Shown piece by piece: positions 42,759 through 50,851 of a DNA stretch of 64,000 nt. This DNA comes from Clostridia bacterium. GTDB lineage: Bacteria; Bacillota; Clostridia; Christensenellales; Aristaeellaceae. The position numbers and the translations under genes were made by a program. The stretch spans positions 38,787 through 102,786 of the forward strand of contig JAGBEX010000029.1 in assembly GCA_017936765.1 (NCBI GenBank), written 5' to 3'. How positions within the stretch are numbered: position 1 is the first letter of the stretch; every line of letters starts with the position of its first letter. Below the pieces are notes generated by a model that saw nothing but the letters and a program-made list of their open reading frames with translations, had not been told where the DNA came from and ran no database searches.

Positions 42759-43331
42759 TTATCCTCCTTTCGCAGGGAGCGGCAGGAAGCCGCTGCATAC
42801 AGGCGGAGTGTTCAGATCAACGAAGACCATGCCTTGATTTCCACCTGATGGTAATTGATTTGTTTCTCTATATTTATTATATGGCGATCTGCTTGGGTGC
42901 GGTTTTGTTCCTAACTTTGCTCCATGAGTGGCAGGAATGGGTGCTGCGTTGGGAGCAACGTTAGTCTCATAGTTGGGGGCATAGTTAGGTACACTTTGGT
43001 ACCCAACGGTCAGGTAATTCATCTTGTATGCCGGGTTGCGCTTGTTCTTGATCCCGGGCTGATAGTCCAGAATACCGCGCTGCTGAAGGGCAGTGCGCAG
43101 CGTTTCGACTGCTCGCTTGTCGAGACTGCTGTACAGGTTCAGCTCGCCGTTTGACACCTGGAAGAATCCATCCGGCCAGTCGTACTCCTGGGTATGCTCG
43201 TTGTACACGGCACGGTCGTTGGCGGCATAGAACAGCGCGATCCACAGCATGCGCTCGCGCAAGGTAAAGCTGTAATCGCGGGCATATCGCATGATGGCGA
43301 TAAACTCGCTCACGAAATTGACTTTGCTCAT
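42759..43331 (-). CDS. Replication initiation/replisome organiser-like protein
   Basis: A 190-residue protein starting at 43331 after AAAGGAG. The N-terminal 100 residues form a winged-helix domain (FIAIMRYARDYSFTLRERML, LNLYSSLDKRAVETLRTALQ) like those of phage replisome organisers and plasmid initiators. A Pro/Asn-rich tail follows. Its stop codon lies within the ribosome-binding site of the helicase-loader gene. After excision this pair would lie directly beyond attP from the integrase. Confidence 0.72.
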   Translation of the reverse strand: MSKVNFVSEFIAIMRYARDYSFTLRERMLWIALFYAANDRAVYNEHTQEYDWPDGFFQVSNGELNLYSSLDKRAVETLRTALQQRGILDYQPGIKNKRNPAYKMNYLTVGYQSVPNYAPNYETNVAPNAAPIPATHGAKLGTKPHPSRSPYNKYRETNQLPSGGNQGMVFVDLNTPPVCSGFLPLPAKGG

Positions 43332-43362
43332 AGGCGACTCCTTTCTTTCTCGTCGCGGGTAA

Positions 43363-43390
43363 CAAAAAACTCCCACAGGTTCTGTGAGAG
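43363..43390 (-). terminator. Element-supplied terminator downstream of lysS
   Basis: On the minus strand CTCTCACAG pairs with CTGTGGGAG (one mismatch) and is followed by TTTTTTG. It would stop read-through from lysS into the element's replication genes. Confidence 0.6.
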
Positions 43391-43492
43391 CAGGGGATAA
43401 TGATGATATGAAGTTGGCGTGATGGACAAAAAGTAAAGGCATCTTCCATTGCTGAAAGATACCTTCACGATGCGGTACATTGGATTCTGTCT

Positions 43493-43571
43493 CAATTGGT
43501 GTAAAAGTGGTGTAAATTCACCGGAATGAGAGCTTCGGAAGCCATGAACCGCTTGATTTTCAAGGGTTTCA
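43493..43571. repeat. Right arm repeats of the attachment site
   Basis: A 27-bp block with two ggtgtaaa units (43493-43519) and attttcaagggtttca (43556-43571), both in the same orientation as at the left end. The second includes the new lysS stop codon. Confidence 0.65.
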
Positions 43572-45062
43572 CTTCTCGATGGGCTTCATGGTGGGGAAGA
43601 GCAGCACGTCGCGGATGGTGGCGCTGTCGGTCATGAGCATCACCATGCGATCCAGGCCGAAGCCCAGGCCGCCCGTGGGGGGCATACCGTATTCCAGGGC
43701 GTTGACGAAGTCCTCGTCCACCTCGGCGTTGATGCCCTGAGCCTTGCGGGCGGCCACCTGCTCCTCGAAGCGGCGGCGCTGGTCGATGGGGTCGTTCAGC
43801 TCGGAGAAGGCATTGCCGAACTCGCAGCCGTTGATGAAGAACTCGAAGCGCTCGGTGAGGTCGTTGTTCTCGGGCTTGCGCTTGGCCAGGGGGGAGATGT
43901 CCACCGGGTAGTCGATGACGAAGGTGGGCTGGATCAGGTTGGCCTCGACATACTCGTCAAACAGGGCGGCCAGGCAGTCGCCGCGCTTGGCGGTCTTTTC
44001 CACATAGATGTCGCGGGCGTCGCAGCAGGCGCGGGCGTCCTCGTCGGTCTTCCACTCGGTCCAGTCCACACCGCAGGCTTCCTTCACGGCATCGGCCATG
44101 GTGATGCGCTTCCAGGGAGCCTTCAGGTGGATGGTCTTGCCCTGGTATTCCACATCGGTGGTGCCAAGGGTCTTCATGGCGACGAACTCGTAGAGCTGCT
44201 CCACCATTTCCATAATTTCGTTGTAATCCGCATAGGCCTGGTAGGTCTCCACGGAGGTGAACTCGGGGTTGTGGGTGGCGTCCATGCCTTCGTTACGGAA
44301 GATGCGGCCCACCTCGTACACGCGCTCGAAGCCGCCGACGATGAGGCGCTTCAGGGCCAGCTCGGTCTCGATGCGCAGGAACATGGGCAGGTTCAGGGCG
44401 TTGTGATGAGTCTTGAAGGGACGGGCGGAAGCGCCGATCTCCAGGGTGTGCAGCACGGGAGTGTCCACTTCCAGGTAGCCGCGGCCATCCAGGAACTCAC
44501 GCACGGCAGCGATGATCTTGCTGCGCTTGCGGAAGGTGTCGCGCACCTCGGGATTCACGATGGTGTCCACATAGCGCTGACGATAGCGCAGGTCGGTATC
44601 CACCAGGCCGTGGAACTTCTCAGGCAGAACCTTCAGGGACTTGGTGAGCAGCGTCATGGACTTGACGTGGACGGAGATCATGCCGGTCTTGGTGCGGAAG
44701 GGAATGCCCTTGATGCCGAAGATATCGCCGATGTCGCTCTTCTTGAAGGCGGCGTAGGCTTCCTCGCCCAGGTCGTCGCGGGTGACGTAGATCTGGATGC
44801 TGCCCTGGCCATCCAGGATGCTGGCGAAGGAGGCCTTGCCCATCACGCGGCGGCTCATCATGCGGCCGGCAATGGAGACCTCGATAGGCTCGGCGTCGTC
44901 CACAAAGCTGTCGATGATCTCCTGGCTGTGATGGGTGACATCATAGCGGGTGATCTCATAGGGGTTCTGACCGGCGTCGATCAGCGCCTGCAGCTTCTGG
45001 CGGCGGATGATCTCCTGCTCGGAAAGCTCAGGGGTGAGGGGAGTTACGGGATAGTCTGCCAT
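43569..45062 (-). CDS. lysS: Lysyl-tRNA synthetase (class II), C-terminus remade by the island
   Basis: A 497-residue protein starting at 45062 after AAAGGAG. The N-terminal anticodon-binding OB fold (about 55-160) is followed by the class II core with motif 2 (FRNEGMDATHNPEFTSVETY) and motif 3 (GLGFGLDRMVMLMTDS). It charges tRNA-Lys. The last codons read Phe-Pro-Thr-Met-Lys-Pro-Ile-Glu-Lys-stop. The DNA for the first six is the left boundary repeat of the element, and Ile-Glu-Lys is supplied by the element in place of the original Leu-Gly-Lys-Lys-Glu-Glu-Glu. The enzyme should remain functional. Confidence 0.97.
   Translation of the reverse strand: MADYPVTPLTPELSEQEIIRRQKLQALIDAGQNPYEITRYDVTHHSQEIIDSFVDDAEPIEVSIAGRMMSRRVMGKASFASILDGQGSIQIYVTRDDLGEEAYAAFKKSDIGDIFGIKGIPFRTKTGMISVHVKSMTLLTKSLKVLPEKFHGLVDTDLRYRQRYVDTIVNPEVRDTFRKRSKIIAAVREFLDGRGYLEVDTPVLHTLEIGASARPFKTHHNALNLPMFLRIETELALKRLIVGGFERVYEVGRIFRNEGMDATHNPEFTSVETYQAYADYNEIMEMVEQLYEFVAMKTLGTTDVEYQGKTIHLKAPWKRITMADAVKEACGVDWTEWKTDEDARACCDARDIYVEKTAKRGDCLAALFDEYVEANLIQPTFVIDYPVDISPLAKRKPENNDLTERFEFFINGCEFGNAFSELNDPIDQRRRFEEQVAARKAQGINAEVDEDFVNALEYGMPPTGGLGFGLDRMVMLMTDSATIRDVLLFPTMKPIEK
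43581..43598. repeat. Right attachment-site core
   Basis: gggcttcatggtggggaa inside lysS, identical to 23320-23337. Confidence 0.8.
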
Positions 45063-45089
45063 GAGGATCGCTCCTTTGTATGTGGGAAT

Positions 45090-45297
45090 GAAACGGGCGC
45101 GAACTCCCTCAGTCAGCCATACGGCTGACAGCTCCCTCAAAGAGGGAGCCTAAGTGAGGGGACGCGGGCGAACACAGTTCGCCCCTACAATTGCACAGCC
45201 AAGCAACTGCACAAAAAATGGGTTTCGAAAGGGTCGAAGACCCTTCGCGGGATTCCCAAGGGCAGCGCCCTTGGGCGGGGTTAAGGGGCAGCGCCCC
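45090..45297. repeat. Dispersed stem-loop repeat, copy C
   Basis: It lies between greA and lysS. It contains GTCAGCC/GGCTGAC (about 45112-45129), CTCCCTC/GAGGGAG (about 45132-45149), GGGCGAAC/GTTCGCCC (45166-45184), and, next to the greA stop, CGAAGGGTC/GACCCTTTCG, CCCAAGGGC/GCCCTTGGG and AAGGGGC/GCCCCTT. The pairs differ from copies A, B and D but keep complementarity. Confidence 0.8.
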
Positions 45298-45777
45298 TTA
45301 CCGCTTGATCTCAAGCACCTTGTACTTGAGCATACCCATGGGGACTTCGATGTCCAGCACGGCGCCGACGGTGGCACCCATGAGGGCGGCACCCACGGGG
45401 GACTCGTTGGAGATCTTGTCCTCGTAGGGATCGGCTTCTTCGGCGCCCACGATGGCGTACTCGAAGATGTCGCCGGTGTTCACGTCTTCCAGCTTCACGG
45501 TGACGCCAACGGAGACCTTGTCGGTGGAGATCTCGCTATCGGAGACCACCACAGCGGTGGAGATGACCTTGGTCAGGCGAGCGATCTCGTCTTCCAGCTG
45601 GCCCTGCTCCTTCTTGGCCTCGTCGTACTCGGCGTTTTCGGACAGGTCGCCAAAGCCACGGGCGACCTCGATTTTATGGGCGACTTCGTTGCGGCGGACG
45701 CCGACCAGGAAGTCCAGCTGTTCCTGCAGCTTGCGAAGGCCATCTTCTGTCATGATGTTGCGCTTTTCTTCTGCCAT
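45298..45777 (-). CDS. greA: Transcription elongation factor GreA
   Basis: A 159-residue protein with an N-terminal coiled coil (about 10-75, GLRKLQEQLDFLVGVRRNEV, GDLSENAEYDEAKKEQ) carrying the conserved acidic tip, and a C-terminal FKBP-like domain (SNESPVGAALMGATVGAVLD). It enters the secondary channel of stalled RNA polymerase and stimulates transcript cleavage. It has a full-consensus promoter of its own. Its stop lies at the first hairpin of repeat copy C. Confidence 0.97.
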   Translation of the reverse strand: MAEEKRNIMTEDGLRKLQEQLDFLVGVRRNEVAHKIEVARGFGDLSENAEYDEAKKEQGQLEDEIARLTKVISTAVVVSDSEISTDKVSVGVTVKLEDVNTGDIFEYAIVGAEEADPYEDKISNESPVGAALMGATVGAVLDIEVPMGMLKYKVLEIKR

Positions 45778-45878
45778 GGTTGGTTAGCTCCCTTCGGAAT
45801 GTCGATTTTAAGAGAAAACACCCCGGCATTTGTCAAGGCCGAAGTGCATCTCAAGGCTTCTGAACTCGATACTGGTTG

Positions 45879-45907
45879 ATTATACTGGATTTCCGCCCAC
45901 TTGTCAA
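45879..45907 (-). promoter_or_regulatory. greA promoter
   Basis: Minus strand: TTGACA (45907-45902), 17 bases, TATAAT (45884-45879), a perfect consensus. The -35 overlaps the stop codon of the upstream phosphodiesterase gene. Confidence 0.85.
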
Positions 45908-46704
45908 TGTTTATGGGGGATGAAGCCCTCGAAGATTTGCAGATCGTAGCGGTGGCGCAGCACATTCATGTCGTATTGGGAGCGCACCGTCCAGCAGACG
46001 AGGTGGGGCTTCAAAATGCGCATGAGGATCATGGGCAGGTTGCGGTCGGTGGAATGCTCGTAGGCGATGAAGTCCGGGCGACCCACCACGTTCTGGATCA
46101 GGCTGGCCAGGCCGCGCAGGAGCCAGGTGCGCTCCTTGGCAGGCTTGCCGTAGAGGCCGTGGGCCAGCTGGCCGCGAATGACCTGCGGGGCGTTTTTGCG
46201 GAACCATTGAACCGCCAGGGGGTGAAAGCTTTCGATGCAGTAGGTACCGGTGTACTGCTGCAGACGGGCATGGACGCGCTGGCATAGTTCGCTGATGCGC
46301 TTGTCGGGCTTGATCTCGATGATCAGCGGCACCTGGCCGTTCACCATGGTGAGCAGCTCATCAAAGGTGGGGATGCCCTCGGCGGTGCCGTTCAGCCGGT
46401 ACTGGCGCAGCTCCTCTAAGGAGCAGTCGCAGATGGGCTTATCCACGCCGCACATCCGCAGGAGGGTATCATCGTGGAAAACCACCAGCTGGTCGTCCTT
46501 GGTGAGGTGAACGTCCAGCTCCATGCCGAAGCCATGGGCAACGGCATTGCGGAAGGCGGCCATGCTGTTTTCTGGCAGGGTTGCGTTCCACAGGCCACGG
46601 TGGGCGTAGTCATAGCCCTGCAGGTGCCTGATGTCACGCTTGGGCAGGTTGGGGAAAATGAGGAACAGGTACAGGGCGAAGAGGATCAGCAGAAAGAGCA
46701 GCAT
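45904..46704 (-). CDS. Membrane-anchored glycerophosphodiester phosphodiesterase
   Basis: A 266-residue protein. An N-terminal membrane segment (1-18, MLLFLLILFALYLFLIF) is followed by a GDPD barrel with AHRGLWNATLPENSMAAF, MELDVHLTKDDQLVVFHDD and IIEIKPD, which hold the catalytic His and metal-binding Glu/Asp residues. It hydrolyses glycerophosphodiesters to glycerol 3-phosphate and an alcohol. It starts three bases after the MFS gene and is co-transcribed with it. Confidence 0.92.
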   Translation of the reverse strand: MLLFLLILFALYLFLIFPNLPKRDIRHLQGYDYAHRGLWNATLPENSMAAFRNAVAHGFGMELDVHLTKDDQLVVFHDDTLLRMCGVDKPICDCSLEELRQYRLNGTAEGIPTFDELLTMVNGQVPLIIEIKPDKRISELCQRVHARLQQYTGTYCIESFHPLAVQWFRKNAPQVIRGQLAHGLYGKPAKERTWLLRGLASLIQNVVGRPDFIAYEHSTDRNLPMILMRILKPHLVCWTVRSQYDMNVLRHRYDLQIFEGFIPHKH

Positions 46705-46707
46705 GGC

Positions 46708-48009
46708 TTAATCCTCCACATCCAGGGCTTCCAGACCCTTCTTGGCCTGGGGCTTGCTGTCGCCATGCTTCACGAAGAAGAAGGTGGCAAAGGCACCCAG
46801 CATCATGACCATGGCATAGGGGAAGAGGGTGTGGTAGCCCACGTGTTCCAGCAGCGCACCGGAGAGGATGGGCGTCAGCACCTGGGCGGCCATGGAGAAG
46901 GTATAGTAGTAGCCGGTGTACTTGCCGGTGTCAGCGCCGGAGGCCATTTCCACCACCATGGGGAAGGAGTTCACGTTGATGGCAGCCCAGCCCACGCCCA
47001 CCAGGGCAAACATGATATACATAATGAAGCTCATTTCCGGTAGCAGCGCACCCGCCAGGAAGCAAACCACCATCAGCAGGATGCCGAACTGGATCACCCG
47101 CTTGCGGCCGAGCTTGCTGGAAATGATGCCCACCGGCCAATAGCTGATGATGGCACCCACCGTACCCACCAGCATACAGTTGGCAGCGGCGCTCTCGGCC
47201 ACGCCCCAGACGGTGGTGGCGTATTTGCTGAAGGCGGAGGTGACGGCGTTATAGCCCATGAACCACAGGCTGACGGAGAAAAGGATCAGGATCAGGGAAC
47301 GCAGCACGTCCTTGGGCAGCTTGGCTTTGCCGGTGGGCTGAACGGGCTGGGGCGCGGAGGTGGTCTCGCCGTAGTTGATGGCTTCCATCTCGGCCACCAG
47401 CTTGCGCTCGCGGATGGTGGCGAAAAGCACAGCCACGCACACCACCATGATGATGGCTACGCTGACGAACAGCAGCGTGTAATCGGACTGGGTGGCGCCT
47501 GCTGCGTCCACGGTGCGGATCACGGCAAAGTTCACCAGCACCAGGGAGAGCGCGCTGCCGATGGCACCCATCAGGTTGATGATGGCGTTGCCCTTGGAGC
47601 GCAGCGGCTTGGGGGTCACATCGGGCATGAGCGCCACGGCGGGAGAGCGGTAGGTCCCCATGGCCAGGAGCAGCAGCGCCAGCGTGAACAGGAACACCAC
47701 AAGCGTGCCGTGCCTGACCACAAAGGGCAGCGCCAGCAGCAGGATCACCGCGGCAACGGTGCCGAAAAGGATGAAGGGCATCCGGCGGCCAAGGCGCAGG
47801 GTGCAACGGTCGCTCATGGCACCAAAGAAGGGCAGCAGCACCAGCGCCACGATATTATCCATGGCCATCACGGTGCCGGCCCAGGTATCGCCCAGGGCGT
47901 AGGTGTTTTTCAAAATCAGCGGGACAACGAAATCATACAGTCCCCAAAAGGCGCTGATGGACAAAAAGGCCAGACCGACCAGAAAGGTCCGCTTGACGTT
48001 CAGCTTCAT
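46708..48009 (-). CDS. MFS transporter (SLC45/sugar-cation symporter-like)
   Basis: A 433-residue protein with twelve membrane segments. It has the DRCTLRLGRRMPFILFGTVA loop of the sugar-cation symporter-like MFS branch and a matching loop in the second half (SSKLGRKRVIQFGIL). The central cytoplasmic loop is about 195-240. The substrate is not known; a sugar or glycoside is likely from the family. It shares an operon with the phosphodiesterase. The ATG follows AGGAGG. Confidence 0.85.
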   Translation of the reverse strand: MKLNVKRTFLVGLAFLSISAFWGLYDFVVPLILKNTYALGDTWAGTVMAMDNIVALVLLPFFGAMSDRCTLRLGRRMPFILFGTVAAVILLLALPFVVRHGTLVVFLFTLALLLLAMGTYRSPAVALMPDVTPKPLRSKGNAIINLMGAIGSALSLVLVNFAVIRTVDAAGATQSDYTLLFVSVAIIMVVCVAVLFATIRERKLVAEMEAINYGETTSAPQPVQPTGKAKLPKDVLRSLILILFSVSLWFMGYNAVTSAFSKYATTVWGVAESAAANCMLVGTVGAIISYWPVGIISSKLGRKRVIQFGILLMVVCFLAGALLPEMSFIMYIMFALVGVGWAAINVNSFPMVVEMASGADTGKYTGYYYTFSMAAQVLTPILSGALLEHVGYHTLFPYAMVMMLGAFATFFFVKHGDSKPQAKKGLEALDVED

Positions 48010-48051
48010 TGGTTTGCTCCTCCTGGCGCTTTGCGCCGGTCAATCGAGTCC

Positions 48052-48060
48052 ATCATATCA
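48052..48060 (-). promoter_or_regulatory. Extended -10 promoter of the MFS gene
   Basis: Minus strand TGATATGAT (48060-48052); no good -35 is visible. Confidence 0.4.
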
Positions 48061-48193
48061 CATATTCGGTCGTTAGGGAAGAGTGGAGGCAGTAGCGCAT
48101 AGCAAAAAACTGTGCTGGGAGGCAAGGAATTGACCGGTTTTTCCATGGAGTTAGTCATGCAAAACTTTTTTGTTAAAAAGGTGGCAAAAGCTG

Positions 48194-48257
48194 TTGACAA
48201 AACGCTGGAAAGGTGCTATATATTTGGTTAGTCGAGGCTAATTAACCAAGACTAATC
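48194..48257 (+). promoter_or_regulatory. feo promoter with a 32-bp quasi-palindromic iron-type operator
   Basis: TTGACA (48194-48199), 17 bases, TATATA (48217-48222). Directly after it, 48226-48257 is a quasi-palindrome (arms GGTTAGTC and GACTAATC, centre GGCTAATTAACC). The TTAGnnnnGGCTAA pattern resembles DtxR/IdeR-type boxes more than a classic Fur box. Confidence 0.7.
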
Positions 48258-48283
48258 GCGTGATACACAGGAGGATCATTGCT

Positions 48284-48502
48284 ATGGAAATGACCTTGCT
48301 GACGGCGCAGGAGGGCAAGGAATACATCATCCAGCGCATCGATACGGATGACGAGGAAATGGATTCCTTCCTGTTTTCGCTGGGGTGCTACTCCGGCGAG
48401 CCGATCACCGTGGTGACGCGCAAGCGCGGAGGCTGTGTGATCTCCGTGAAGGACGCCCGCTACAGCATTGATGATCAGCTGGCACGCGCCATTGTGGTCT
48501 GA
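48284..48502 (+). CDS. feoA: FeoA domain protein
   Basis: A 72-residue SH3-like FeoA protein (DSFLFSLGCYSGEPITVVTR, YSIDDQLARAIVV at the end). It assists FeoB in ferrous iron uptake. The start at 48284 follows CAGGAGG. A hairpin separates it from feoB. Confidence 0.9.
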   Translation: MEMTLLTAQEGKEYIIQRIDTDDEEMDSFLFSLGCYSGEPITVVTRKRGGCVISVKDARYSIDDQLARAIVV

Positions 48503-48504
48503 TG

Positions 48505-48541
48505 AAAAAGAAATCAGCGGCAGGGATGCCGCATTTCTTTG
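48505..48541 (+). terminator. Hairpin between feoA and feoB
   Basis: AAAGAAAT and GCGGCA pair with TGCCGC and ATTTCTTT around loop GGGA, directly after the feoA stop. It may be an attenuator or processing site, since feoB is expected to follow on the same transcript. Confidence 0.6.
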
Positions 48542-48550
48542 GGATGAGGG

Positions 48551-48567
48551 TTAAGCACGGCTAACTA
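48551..48567 (+). promoter_or_regulatory. Second iron-box-like site before feoB
   Basis: ttaagcacggctaacta shares the TTA...GGCTAA core with the feoA operator and lies 34 bases before the feoB start. Confidence 0.4.
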
Positions 48568-48600
48568 CAAGCAATCGGGTTGGATCGAGGAGGAAATTCC

Positions 48601-50607
48601 ATGAGAATTGCACTGACTGGTAACCCTAACAGCGGCAAAACGACCATGTACAATGCGTTGACCGGCCGCAATGAGAAGGTCGGCAACTGGGCGGGCGTGA
48701 CCGTTGAAAAGAAGGAAGCGCCCATCAAGAAGGCCTATTGCACCGGCCCCCAGGAGCTGGTGGCGGTGGACTTGCCCGGCGCGTATTCCATGTCTCCCTT
48801 TACCTCTGAAGAGAGCATCACCAGCGGCTATGTCCGCAACGAGCATCCCGATGTGATCGTGAACATCGTGGACGCCACCAACCTGAGCCGCAGCCTGTTC
48901 TTCACCACCCAGCTGCTGGAGCTGGGCATCCCCATGGTGGTGGCCCTGAACAAGGCTGACGTGAACGAGAAGAAGCACACCACCATCGATACCGCTGCCC
49001 TTTCTGCCAAGCTGGGCTGCCCTGTGGTGGAAACTGTGTCTACCACCAACGAGGGTCTCAAGAATGTGATCGATGCGGCTGTGGCGCAGTATGGCAAGGA
49101 GCAGAAGGCTCCCTACAGCCAGGGCGACATCGACCTGACCAGCAAAGAGGCGGTGCAGAAGGCCGACCGCGCCCGCTTTGCCTTTGTGAACGGCATTGTG
49201 AAGAACGTGGAGACCCGCAAGGTCTTTACCAAGGACAAGAACTTCCAGGATAAGATCGACGCGGTGGTGACCCACCCCATTGCAGGCCTGGTGATCTTTG
49301 CGGCCATCATGTTCGGCGTGTTCTGGGTCTCTCAGGCCGAGGGCGGCCTGGGCATCTGGCTGGCCGGTGTGCTGGAAGGCTGGATGGAGACCTTCACCGA
49401 GTGGGTTTCCGGCCTGATGGAAAATGCTTCTCCCATCCTGTATGCACTGGTGGTTGACGGCATTGTTGGCGGCGTGGGCGCCGTGCTGGGCTTCCTGCCC
49501 CTGGTGATGGTGATGTATTTCCTCATCGCCCTGCTGGAGGACTGCGGCTACATGGCTCGCGCCTCTGTGGTGCTGGATCCCATCTTCAAGAAGGTGGGTC
49601 TCTCTGGCAAGTCCGTGATCCCCTTCGTCATCGGTACCGGCTGCGCCATCCCTGGCGTAATGGCCTGCCGCACCATCCGCAACGAGCGTGAGCGCCGCGC
49701 CACCGCCATGCTGACGCCCTTCATGCCCTGCGGCGCCAAGATGCCCGTGATCGCCCTGTTTGCCGGTGCGTTCTTTGCCGATGCCAGCTGGGTGGGCCCG
49801 CTGATGTACTTTGTGGGCATTGCCATCATCTTCTTCGGCGCGCTGCTGATCAACAAGATCACCGGCTACAAGGCGCGCAAGTCCTTCTTCATCATTGAGC
49901 TGCCCGAATACAAGATCCCCAGCTTCAAGCGTGCGTTCCTGTCCATGTGCAGCCGCGGCTGGTCTTACATCGTCAAGGCTGGCACCATCATTCTGCTGTG
50001 CAACACCGCCGTGCAGATCATGCAGACCTTCACCTGGAGCTTCCAGCCAGCTGAAACGGCGGATGCCTCCATCCTTGCCTCCATTGCCCGTCCCTTCGCC
50101 TATCTGCTGGTGCCTGTGGTGGGCGTTGTGAGCTGGCAGATGGCCGCCGCCGCCGTGACTGGCTTCATTGCCAAGGAGAACGTGGTGGGTACCCTGGCCG
50201 TGTGCTTCGTGGGCCTGGAAAACCTGATCGATACCGAAGAGCTGGCCATGATGGAAGGTGCCGGTGCTGAGATCGCTGGCATCATGGCCATCACCAAGGT
50301 GGCTGCCATGGCGTACCTGATTTTCAACCTCTTCACCCCGCCCTGCTTCGCGGCCATCGGCGCCATGAACTCCGAGATGAAGAGCAGCAAGTGGCTGTGG
50401 GGCGGCATTGGTTTCCAGCTGGGTACCGGCTTCACCATCGGCTTTGCCGTGTACCAGATCGGCACCCTGATCACCACCGGCACCGTGGGTGCGGGCTTCC
50501 TTCCCGGCCTGATCGCTGTGGCTGCCTTTGCGGCGGTGCTCGTTTACCTGATCAAAAAGACCAACAAGAGCCTCCAGAAGGAATATGCACTGAAGGCTCG
50601 GGCCTGA
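48601..50607 (+). CDS. feoB: Ferrous iron transporter FeoB
   Basis: A 668-residue protein starting at 48601 after GAGGAGG. The N-terminal G domain has GNPNSGKT (7-14), VDLPGAYS and NKAD. The membrane part (about 220-660) has two Gate regions, with GTGCAIPGVMACRTI and FIAKENVVGTLAV holding the conserved cysteine-containing segments. It takes up Fe2+ across the cytoplasmic membrane under anaerobic conditions. It acts with FeoA and the small cysteine-rich protein encoded next. Confidence 0.97.
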   Translation: MRIALTGNPNSGKTTMYNALTGRNEKVGNWAGVTVEKKEAPIKKAYCTGPQELVAVDLPGAYSMSPFTSEESITSGYVRNEHPDVIVNIVDATNLSRSLFFTTQLLELGIPMVVALNKADVNEKKHTTIDTAALSAKLGCPVVETVSTTNEGLKNVIDAAVAQYGKEQKAPYSQGDIDLTSKEAVQKADRARFAFVNGIVKNVETRKVFTKDKNFQDKIDAVVTHPIAGLVIFAAIMFGVFWVSQAEGGLGIWLAGVLEGWMETFTEWVSGLMENASPILYALVVDGIVGGVGAVLGFLPLVMVMYFLIALLEDCGYMARASVVLDPIFKKVGLSGKSVIPFVIGTGCAIPGVMACRTIRNERERRATAMLTPFMPCGAKMPVIALFAGAFFADASWVGPLMYFVGIAIIFFGALLINKITGYKARKSFFIIELPEYKIPSFKRAFLSMCSRGWSYIVKAGTIILLCNTAVQIMQTFTWSFQPAETADASILASIARPFAYLLVPVVGVVSWQMAAAAVTGFIAKENVVGTLAVCFVGLENLIDTEELAMMEGAGAEIAGIMAITKVAAMAYLIFNLFTPPCFAAIGAMNSEMKSSKWLWGGIGFQLGTGFTIGFAVYQIGTLITTGTVGAGFLPGLIAVAAFAAVLVYLIKKTNKSLQKEYALKARA

Positions 50608-50625
50608 CCATAAGGAGACATTCCT

Positions 50626-50790
50626 ATGACGGATATCATTGTGATTGCTGTGCTGGCGGTGATCCTGGGCGCTGCGGCGGCCTATATCATCCGCGCCAAG
50701 AAGAGCGGGCAGAAGTGCATCGGCTGTCCCTACAGCAAAACCTGTGCCTCCAAGGGCTGCGGTTGCGGCTGTGGCGGCGCGGAGAAGTAA
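50626..50790 (+). CDS. FeoB-associated Cys-rich membrane protein
   Basis: A 54-residue protein. An N-terminal membrane helix (MTDIIVIAVLAVILGAAAAY) is followed by CIGCPYSKTCASKGCGCGCG. It matches the short FeoB-associated Cys-rich membrane protein family of Firmicutes, which takes the place of FeoC. The start lies after AAGGAG, 18 bases behind feoB. The cysteines may bind iron or a cluster. Confidence 0.88.
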   Translation: MTDIIVIAVLAVILGAAAAYIIRAKKSGQKCIGCPYSKTCASKGCGCGCGGAEK

Positions 50791-50804
50791 ATTCCTCTAT
50801 CAAG

Positions 50805-50839
50805 AAAGAGCAGATCCTTTTGAAAGGATCTGCTCTTTT
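50805..50839. terminator. Terminator of the feo operon
   Basis: AAAGAGCAGATCC pairs with GGATCTGCTCTTTT; it also serves the convergent ispE gene. Confidence 0.85.
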
Positions 50840-50851
50840 GACATGAACGGA

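Larger units (their letters stand above)
23320..43598. mobile_element. Integrated genomic island in the 3' end of lysS (about 20.3 kb)
   Basis: It is bounded by an exact 18-bp direct repeat. It carries a tyrosine integrase and excisionase at the left end, a repressor-like gene, phage-type replication genes at the right end, a TnpV gene, and cargo. The cargo is a nuclease/McrBC/HEPN defence cluster, a starch-maltodextrin operon and a TetR-flavoprotein pair. No relaxase, coupling protein, terminase or capsid gene is visible, so it is best read as a satellite-like or mobilisable island rather than a complete phage or conjugative element. Base composition changes in blocks along the cargo, which suggests stepwise assembly. 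Confidence 0.85.

Noticed and set aside
23386..43571. The 16-bp repeat attttcaagggtttca as the actual crossover core
   Set aside because: The 18-bp repeat inside the lysS coding sequence, with the displaced tail and terminator beyond it, explains the junctions better. The 16-bp repeat is kept as a likely arm site, but not fully excluded.
48226..48257. Classic Fur box at the feo promoter
   Set aside because: The GATAATGATAATCATTATC-like pattern is absent; the site resembles a DtxR-type box more.
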